Source of the DNA: Symbiodinium natans
Taxonomy: Eukaryota; Sar; Dinophyceae; Suessiales; Symbiodiniaceae
Direction of reading: 5' to 3'
NCBI GenBank assembly: GCA_905221605.1
Contig: CAJNDS010001835.1
Span: 563,348-627,347 of the forward strand
Length of the DNA stretch: 64,000 bases
This document shows positions 56,315-64,000 of the stretch, piece after piece. The translations under genes and the position numbers were made by a program. The notes below the pieces were generated by a model that searched no databases, had not been told where the DNA came from, and saw nothing but the letters and a program-made list of their open reading frames with translations. How positions within the stretch are numbered: the stretch's first letter is position 1; every line of letters begins with the position of its first letter.

Positions 56315-59300
56315 GGTGAAGCGCACATTGCCCCAGGCGGCACCATTGCTGGACGTGGTCACCAAGGACGCACCTCCACCCCGCCAGGCGTCTCCGGAAC
56401 CTTCCCTGGAACCCAGCGAGGAGATTCTCAGCCAGCCGCCTGAGCCGCCCAAGCCTGCAGAGCCCCGACAAGTCGAGGCAGTGGAGGTGCCGGCCAAGGC
56501 GGAGCCACCAAGACCGCAACCCCTTGACCTGCCAGAAGACACCCCGCAACCGTCGGAAGCCACACTACCAGCAGAGCCCGTAGAGCCTGCGGATCCCGGC
56601 TGGGGTGCCATGGATCCGAACTATCAGAAGGCGCTGAAGGAGATGCTCGCCCAATGTCGGACAGAAGAGGAGAGGCTGCGCTTCATGGTGTCCATGGCTA
56701 CGGAAAGGACGCGCCCACGGAAACCGAGGAACACGGAGCCTTCCAACTTGGAGCTGCAATGGGGCGCCCTCCTTTCCCCGAAAGATGCCCAGCGCGCAAA
56801 GCGCCCGTCCTTGACTGAAGAGGCCAAAGAGGTCGAGGCTGAGGAGAAGGCGGAGAAGGTGGAACAACCGCAGGCGCAACCCAAGCCAACAGGTCCACAG
56901 AAGAAAGACCCCTCGGAAAAGCGCGAGACTACCCTGACCCGACGGGCCTTTGCAGGAGGACTGGCATCTTTCCTGCAGCGGTGCCGCCCAGACCTGATGG
57001 CAGCGCCAGCTCCTTCGACCTCACCTGCGCCTGAAGCAGCCGGAACGATGCTCGCCGAGGCAGCGGCGACGGCATCAACAGCTGTACCGGCCAGCCTGTC
57101 TGCATCGTCTGTATCTGCACCACTGGCTCTTCCTCCTGCGGGCGCACCTTCCAAGCCGGCGCTGCCGGCCTCCTCTGGGCCTCCTGTACCCTTGCCTCCT
57201 CCTTCGGGTCCCCCAGTGGCTGCTAAAGCCATTGAGGCTCAAGCACCACAACCAATGCTGCAGCGGGCTGCTTCGGCGTGAGATCCTCAGAGTTTGGGAG
57301 CACAAGTTCGTGTCATGAGTGGTTTTCGGGGTAGTGTCACTGCATGCCACTGATATGTCGGAATTTCGAGGTCGGTGGACACCGTAGGCGCTGCGGACTC
57401 ATCGACTGCCTTTGTAGCGCCTGCTGGAGTGGCCAAGCTTGCGGCGTCTCCCCAGCCTCCGGCAGTTCCGCCAACGTTGCCAGGGCCTCCGGCGGCCACG
57501 CCAGCACCAAAGACCACAACGCCCACGCAACCTCTCGGACCTGCCCCCACAACTTCTGGAACACCTTCCCCGGCCCCCCCAGCACCCAAAGCACCCAATG
57601 CGTCGGCACCCGCTGCACCGGCACCCCCTGAACCTCGGCACAATATTATCATGACACAGCCGGCTGTTGAGAAGTTCGGGGTGCGTGTGTGTGTGTGTGT
57701 GTGTGCGCGCGCGGGAGGTTAAATGTACAGCCTTCCCCTGCAGGCCACAAGCGCAAGCGCTGAGCCCGGAAGGCGAACTTCATCGGCACAGCCAGAATCA
57801 GAAGCGCATGATGGCACGGTTCAACTTCTTTGCCAGGCCTCCGGCAACTGTGCCCCCCGCAGCAACTGCGCCTCCTGCGGCAACTGCGCCCGCTGCGGCA
57901 ACTGTGCCCGCTGCGGCCACTGTGCCTGTGCCAAAGTCTGGGCCCCACTCAGAAGAGGTCACGAAATGTAAGGGCACAGGCCATTACGAGACCGACCCCA
58001 AAACACTGGCTTGTGCTTGTCAGCCTCCTTTTTCATGGATGTTGTCCGTTGTGCAGGCCAGCGGATGCAACTGTGCCAAAGCTGGGGCCTCACAACGAAG
58101 AAGGTTTTTGCAAAGAACGTTCTTTACATGCAAGAGGCCGTGAAGGCCATGTCGTGACTTGCTGTGTGCACAAAGAAGTGGGCGACACAACGGCGCCGAT
58201 GTTTAATCTATGCAATGTGGCAACATAGCGGAGCTCAAGCTGCTTGCGTGTTGTCTGCAGGGCCCCTGTTGCCACGGCTCCCTTACCAACGTCACAGTCT
58301 CAGCGCTTAGGCCTCCTAGCGGTCCTAGCGCGACAGTGCCAAAGCTGCAGCCTCAATGAATGCAGCCACAACCTACCCCTCGGCTCTAGGCCTTCCTGGG
58401 TCAGTGAGCCCTCATCGTCTTGCCTTCCCAAACCATCTTTCCTACATTTGGGCTTGTGGTTGTTGCGTTGTCAAGGATACAGTACACCCCGCAGTGCGTG
58501 GCTAGGCAGGTGGCAAGAACAAAGGGAGCCGATCAGCAGGTGCTGAAGCAGGGTCAGGTTGTAGGCCCAACTACAGTAGACCACCTTGGAGGACGTCCTG
58601 AATCCTTGACACGAAACACAACGCGGCGGTCATTTGTTCCATGTGTCACAAATCACAAAGAGCTAAATACTACGGATGGGTCAAGATAAATAAGTTCACA
58701 CTACGAAATCTTGTCGCGCAGAACTGGTAAACTAGCTTCACCTCTTCGACATCCTGTCTTTGCTACTGTAGTCTGTAGTCTCTCTCCCAGTCAGATTCGC
58801 AGTACTTGAAGCCTCATTGTGAGAGACTTGACACGAACCAATTTCGCAACCCTGAAGGCTCAGGGCCTAGGGGTCCCTCTCGAGTAGACGAGCAACCACA
58901 TTAGACACCCCGAGGCCGCCTGCAGGCGGACCTCCGCAGTTGCCTCGGAAAGGCATCCTACCGTTCGTCCCTTTTTGGTGTGTACATCTGAATACGGTTC
59001 CAGGGTTCGCTGCAAAGGCACCGGCCTAGCAGGGCTTAGCACACAGAGTGCCTCCAGGATGTCCTTATCAAAATTAGGACTACTCGGGGGTGAGGCAGAA
59101 AGTTGCAGTGGCAGCTGTGGTGGTTGTAGTCAACGGAGGCTCAGAGGCGGATGCGTTAGCTTTGTGACGTCTTGGAGCCTGGGCCAGTATCTGGCAGACC
59201 CCAGGGTGCAGCGAAAGCTCAGATCAAAGGGGTGCTGGTCTTTGTCCGCACCTCACCGCCGCCGAGGCCACCAGAGCCTCCAAAGCGGAAGCCTTGGAAG

Positions 59301-60620
59301 CAGAGCCTCTTAGAGTCTTGCTTGCGATGATGTGCAGTGCGTGCCCCACGCTAGGCTTCCCAGTGCTGCTGCGCCTGTGCCAAAGCTGCGACCTCAGCAG
59401 CGCCGCTCCGAAAGACAGCAGGAGAGCTGCAAGAAGCAGACGGGACATGAGTTATGTTGAAATGCGGGGGGGAAGGTTGCCAACTCAAGCAGCACCAGTA
59501 CAAGCAGTACCCAAGTTGCCTCCTCAGAGGAGTTGAAGTTTCGTGGAGCCGTCTTGCTGTGCGCAAGAGCACGCGGGAAGTTAACCCTGCCAAGCTCCCA
59601 AAACCTGACAGCATGATAAAGCTGGGGAAGGCCACCCTCCGACGCGGCCGTGAAGCCCCCGCCCAAGTCTCCAAGCTGTGTGCTGTTGAGAATGATTGGG
59701 GCTTTCCGTGCCCTTGAGGTGAAGTGACTAGTGACGTGCTTCGGAAGCTAGCTGTCCTTGCGAGGCCCCTGGGCGCTGCCCCATTGCCGGATCCTTATCC
59801 AGCTATATGACACAGGGTTTATATTTCTGTTTATTGGTGAGTGTATATTGGGTTCCTTTTTAATATTGGTGAGTGTATATACCTGGTGTCCTTTTGGGGG
59901 TACAAGAAATATATACCCTACTTCATATGATATTACGTGAGTTTGGTTTTTGATCTAAATTACGGGTCTTTTGGGGTAACAGACTCAACATACATATATC
60001 ATGGAGATCCCAAACGGCCCACAATTTAGGGCAATCCCCAGATGTTTGCGGCAGAATAGTCGCGTGCCAGATCGCGCGTGTGTAAGAAGGCCGGGTTTCC
60101 CCAACCCAAGCAAAGAAGGACCCCACAAAACAGTCCTATGACAGTCTTGGGGGTCCAACCAAATGGCCCACATACTCCAAGCTTCCAGTTGCCAGGCCCC
60201 CTTCACTCGGGGCGGCTCCGAAGCTGCAGCCTTGGGCAAAAGCTGTCCCTGTTGGGATTTCGGGAAACGAGGGCCAGATGATGGAGTGTGCTCGATTGCA
60301 TCAGCCATAGTTCTTGTTTCGGTGCGGAGGAGCCCTGGTTTCCATAACAAAGCCTCAACAGGATGCAAAGACACATGCCTGTAGCTACAGGTAGAGAGTC
60401 TCTTGTTGGGGTATGGCCCTCTTTTGGCTTTTTGCTCTGTGGCAGCTGTGGCAGCTGTGGCAGCTGTGGCAGCTGTGGCAGCTGAAGCTCACTCGAATGG
60501 CATTTTGACATGCCTTGATGCATCCGCCTTATGCACTTATGCACCTTTTCAGCCAAAGCGCAAAGATTTCGATCTGAGGCCACCGGCAGCAGCGCCCAAG
60601 CCACAGCCTCAGAGAGAGAG
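56315..60620 (+). CDS. proline/alanine-rich protein with repeated exon modules
   Basis: The function is unknown. Exon a (56315-57277) encodes Pro/Glu-rich sequence (EPSLEPSEEILSQPPEPP), then a likely folded segment (MDPNYQKALKEMLAQCRTEE, RLRFMVSMATERTRP), then Lys/Glu- and Ala/Pro-rich tails. It joins in phase over a GTGAGA donor to exon b (57371-57680; VAKLAASPQPPAVPPTLPGP), which ends at GTGCGT. After this, small exons starting AG|G-CCN recur at 57837, 58057, about 58313, 59267, 60196 and 60579, with AG|T-GCT at 59364. They encode versions of 'PP..A..PVPKLxPQ' (VPVPKSGPH, TVPKLGPH, TVPKLQPQ, PVPKLRPQ, APKLQPW, APKPQPQ). These look like duplicated exons of one gene. Phase closure between the modules was not achieved, so some may be decayed or skipped. 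Between 58360 and 59266 I see no exon. Confidence 0.55.
57845..57925. repeat. 18-bp tandem repeat (GCAACTGCGCCYSCTGCG)
   Basis: About four and a half diverged copies within the module exon that starts at 57837. In the frame of the other modules it encodes (P/A)AATAP repeats. In another frame it gives Cys-rich text, which I take to be an artefact. Confidence 0.9.
60437..60485. repeat. 9-bp tandem repeat (GTGGCAGCT), five copies
   Basis: Five exact head-to-tail copies of GTGGCAGCT, ending in GAAGC. They would encode Val-Ala-Ala repeats and lie between module exons of the Pro/Ala-rich gene, so they could be part of an exon. A (GA)n run follows at 60611-60636. Confidence 0.9.
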
Positions 60621-60824
60621 AGAGAGAGAGAGAGAAAAAGAAACCAGAAGAAAGGCAGACATTGATATAGTCATATGGTCAGTATATGTGTATAGGTGGA
60701 TGCGTCAGAGTGAAGAGTTGGGCAGCGCTGCGTACAATCGTTAAGCCTGCCTTTGTGACGCGGCTGCTGGATCCAAGCTTGGCATCCTGCACTCCTAGCA
60801 TCCTCTCACGCCGATTTTTCGACA

Positions 60825-63625
60825 ATGCCGGCGAAGGGCGCCAAGCCTCGCTGCCTCCTCATCGGTAGTTCGCCTCAGTTTGGGGAGCGTGCACACAGGT
60901 TGGCGTGTGCTGTGTAGTCAAGGGTGCTGATCACAAAAACACAGGTGTGTCGTTCACAGAACAGCAGGGCCCCATTCACAACACAGATCTCTGAAGCTTG
61001 CGAGACTATGGAGGCGGCCTTGTGCAAAAGGGCATTCAACATCTTGGGCCTTAGTTTCTGATCAGGGCTTCCCCAGTTTAAGATCAGGGGGCCCTCCAGT
61101 GTTTTGATGCACAGGCCCCGCGCTTTTGCGATCATGTGTTGCAATCTGGGCCATGCCCATCCCGAATAGGTGCGAATGGTGCGAGCATGGTAACGAAGTT
61201 TTTTCTGAGCTCACTTTGCTGCGTACAATGTCCGGTTACTCGTGAAACTTTCAGACTTTCAGAAGGGTGGAACATACCTGCATGACAGATGCCACTTCTT
61301 CCGCTAAGGTGGCCAGTTCACGGGCAATTTCTGCGCAAGGGAGCTGAAGAAGCAGTTCTATGTCACGGTGGTTGATGCCAAGGAGTGATATGGGGCAGAG
61401 GGTTGGGCTCATTGCAGACTAAACCGGCCGACGAACTTTGTACTTGGCAGCGAACGTTTTGTGCTGAGACTTGCCTCCGGCATGCCCTCTGTGCATGGGC
61501 GGAAGAGGTTGGCTGATGAATGCTTCTAGCTCACCTGATTTATGTTGTATGTTGATGTATTTTGCCATCCGGTGCGCTTTTAACATCCTTATGCTAGCTG
61601 CTGCTGATGCTAGCTGCTGCTGCAGTTCTCGAGTGATCGTGAAGCACGAGTTGCTCCTGGCCCGAGGAGTACTTCGAGTACACGCCAGGCGTGCTCCGCG
61701 CCTTCGTCAGGCCTGCGCACCTGGACTCCCTGACCTTCACCTTGCAGCCTGTCTACGAACGCAAGATGGGTGCCCTTGGCTGAAATGATACTGTAGGGCG
61801 CGCGGTGTTGTGCCGGAAGCTTTCTAGCGGATGCCCCGGCCTCCCTTCCAGGTGTGAAGTTCATTTGGGGAGAGGTCAAAGAGCTGGATGGCGACAAAAA
61901 GACAGCCACCATCAAGCCAATGTTCTCCAACAACATGGACGAGATCGGCTTCGACTACTGCATCATCTGCTCAGGCACGGCACATGCTGCAGCAATGCAA
62001 CGCTTATGCTTTGCCTTCAGTTCATCCAAGAAGAAGCCCACAAACCACGAGACCTCCTGAGGCCACAACATGAAAGGAGCCCCAGCTCGAAGCCCTAACT
62101 TTTTTTGCACAGAGTCAGAGTTGCAGTGTGTGCCTCCAGCGGATGAGAGGCTGCAACTTCGGCCCTTTCAAGCCCATGGGTGAGAGTCTCTGGTTCCCGA
62201 CCGTCCATGAGGACACCGGGGCTAACCTGGGGAGGTCGATCGGTCTCAGACGCCAGTGGGGCTGATCTTCTAAGTCTTCGCCCCACTGCACACCGTGTCC
62301 TTGCAGCGCAGTCTGCCCAGCCGATAATGCCATCAGTTGGCAAAAGAAAAACTTCAATATACTTCTGTAAATCCCGAACCTCAAACTTGTACAGCGTGTT
62401 ACTGATGCTAGCCTTACTAGCAGCTTACTGACGCGGATGGGTTCGGGCTGGACTGCAGCTTGCCGATGTCCGAGTCGTGTGAGTCAAAACTATCAAGGCA
62501 GCCGACTCATGGCGGGGAAAAGCATGGGAGGGTAGCCATGAGTGACATGTTTCACCTGAGACACAAGTCCCGCGCCCAAGAGTGTGTGAGAGCGGAATTT
62601 GCGGAGCCGTCAAAGACACTGCCCTTGCCCCCCAGGATGGCCAGGCTGTGAGTGACTGGAAGCACATCGACGAGCGCTTCCTGGAAGGACGGCGGCGCCA
62701 TGTCCTGGAGGAGTACCAGAAGCTCCAGGATCTGAGCCTCGGCTTCGGATTAGGGTTTAGGGCCTTAGGGTTTAGGGTTCATAGGGTTTAGGGTTTAGGG
62801 TTGGACATGAGGTAGTCATGAGGTGTCTCAAATTGGGTCTCAAATAAGGCCTCGGATCAAAGAGGGGGATTTGAGAGGCTAGCATGCTTAACGCTCAAAC
62901 GTTTGGGGGGGGGGGGTCCTATCTAGTGTGAACGGCTGAGGAACAAGAAGAAGGCCACGGTCCTCATTGTGGGAGCCGGCTTCATCGGTGTCGAGTGGGC
63001 CACGGAGATTGAGCACTTCTTCCCGGATGTCAAGCTGACCATCATCGACTTTTTGCCTCGCTGCCTGGGACCTTTGCCTGACAGTGCTGCCGACTACTGC
63101 TCGGAGTACATGAACGCTTGCGGCATCAAGGAGTTCTACAGCTGCGGCTACGACCCCAAGAACCCGGATTTCTGGAAGAAGATCGAGCTTCCTAACGGCG
63201 CAGACGAGTGCTACGTTTGCATTGGGGTCAAGGCCTCCAACTACTTCATGCCCAAGTGCACCCTCTCTGACAAGGGCCCCGGCGGAGGCGGCTGGATCCA
63301 CTTCAACAAGCACATGCAGGTCACGAAGAAGCCCTCCGAGGGTGGGGGTGTTTGGGCCGATGGCACCATCTACGCGGTTGGCGACTGCAACTACGGCTGC
63401 ATCGGCGAGCCCGGGAAATGGGAGATGCCACCCGTCCCAAAGATTTCCTACCCCGGTGAGGAGCAGGCCTACCACGCTTGCTTGAACGTCATGCGCATGG
63501 CCAAGAACAACAAGAACCTGGTGACGACCTGGTGGCCTTGGGGCGCCGGCATGTTCGCAACGAGCCTTTTTAGATCTCTTGGCAACCTTTATACTTTTGT
63601 TTTGGGTTCTCCCATTGTCGTTTGA
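60825..63625 (+). CDS. FAD/NAD(P)-dependent oxidoreductase, NDH-2/AIF-like
   Basis: A two-dinucleotide-fold flavoprotein, either a type II NADH:quinone reductase or an AIFM2/FSP1-like enzyme. Seven exons join in phase: 60825-60864, 61309-61382, 61667-61769, 61852-61974, 62150-62220, 62645-62733 and 62941 to about 63600. Donors in order are GT (60865), GA (61383), GT (61770), GC (61975), GC (62221) and GA (62734). The start is ATG 60825 (MPAKGAKPRCLLIG). The FAD-binding Rossmann motif reads LLIGGQFTG across the first junction, followed by ELKKQFYVTVVDAKEYFEYT. The NAD(P) motif is VLIVGAGFIGVEWATEIE. The C-terminal FAD motif is GTIYAVGDCN. Conserved TTWWPWGAGMFATSL follows. The frame then runs to TGA 63623-63625 (about 394 residues), but the last 17 or so residues look like intron, so a final exon probably lies beyond the window. 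The GGQFTG motif deviates slightly from GxGxxG. Confidence 0.88.
62747..62806. repeat. interstitial telomeric repeats (TTTAGGG) inside an intron
   Basis: Five or so TTTAGGG units with one insertion, lying in the intron between oxidoreductase exons 6 and 7. Confidence 0.93.
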
Positions 63626-64000
63626 GTGGGCCGCCCTCCCGCGGTCCCCTGGTCCTGCGGTCCTGGCCCCCCCCCCCTTGGTCTCTGTCCTGTGAATCCC
63701 TAGTCCTCCGGCCCCCTGGAGCCGTGCAAACTAGCTGCCAAGAATGTCGGATTGCATTCCTTCACGAATGCCCCCACCACCCTTGTTTAAGCAGGGCAAA
63801 CTTGCTTGCACGAACATTGTGTTTGCAAATGGGTGCGCCCCACCCCAAACCCATCATTCCTGTCTTTGCAAGGAAGGGCAAAATTCAGAGAACAGCGTGA
63901 CATTTTGGAGCAATGTTTGTTGCAAACGGGGGACGGGCAGGCTGTAAAGGACGTGCGAACTATTTTTGTTCGGGAAAATTCCCCAATAGAACAATTGGAG
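63626..64000. other. 3' stretch without a visible gene
   Basis: C-rich and otherwise featureless (C-run at 63669-63679). It is probably the last intron of the oxidoreductase gene, running out of the window. Confidence 0.5.

Noticed and set aside
56624-57232. 202-codon Gly/Ala/Ser-rich - strand frame
   Set aside because: Antisense shadow of the Pro/Ala-rich exon a, which joins in phase to the next exon.
57723-57971. Cys-rich metallothionein-like frame (repeated GNCARC)
   Set aside because: It is the alternative frame of an 18-base tandem repeat whose in-family frame encodes Ala/Pro repeats like the neighbouring modules.

Overview
The window looks like nuclear DNA of a dinoflagellate, most likely Symbiodiniaceae. 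Four observations support this. (1) Genes are eukaryotic and broken into exons. Joining the exons in frame repeatedly requires GC or GA splice donors as well as GT, nearly always with AG|G at the acceptor. (2) Interstitial TTTAGGG/CCCTAAA telomere-type arrays are scattered through introns and spacers. (3) Every convincing gene lies on the + strand; only one gene-like fragment is on the - strand. (4) Proteins have GC-rich coding DNA, and two recognised ones are ciliary. No plasmid, phage, CRISPR, rRNA or tRNA signal was seen. Exon edges were read by eye from reading frame, phase and protein family, so most are inferred.

Layout. 0-1 kb: weak exons of an unknown gene. 1.8-17.7 kb: exons of a GH27 alpha-galactosidase. 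Its first intron block holds a Cys/His-rich gene with an inverted duplicate (2.6-4.2 kb) and an intronless methionine aminopeptidase (5.2-6.2 kb). Its roughly 9.7 kb middle gap holds exons of one or more unknown genes (9.5-13.9 kb) and a long GTT/GCT low-complexity tract (14.9-15.5 kb). 18-24.8 kb: weak exons, telomeric repeats and a 104-bp foldback element with target-site duplication (20.5 kb). 24.9-29.5 kb: a complete ABCC/MRP-type ABC transporter. 30.0-30.7 kb: three or more exons of a PPPDE/DeSI-type thiol peptidase with no visible N-terminus. 32.9-33.9 kb: unknown gene. 34.6-36.8 kb: AT and GTATAT microsatellites. 37.5-38.0 and 42.9-43.2 kb: two glycosyltransferase-like exons, with a 59-bp tandem repeat and a large telomeric cluster between them. 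44.3-46.0 kb: a DZIP1-like zinc-finger gene. 49.9-53.8 kb: a complete meckelin (TMEM67) gene. 54.2-60.6 kb: coiled-coil exons, then a proline/alanine-rich gene built from repeated small exon modules. 60.8-63.6 kb: an NDH-2/AIF-like FAD/NAD(P) oxidoreductase.

Functional links are limited. The only neighbourhood with a shared theme is DZIP1-like plus meckelin, both ciliary transition-zone/basal-body proteins, about 4 kb apart in the same direction. The other genes are unrelated housekeeping, transport or metabolic genes, as expected for tandem unidirectional dinoflagellate gene arrays.
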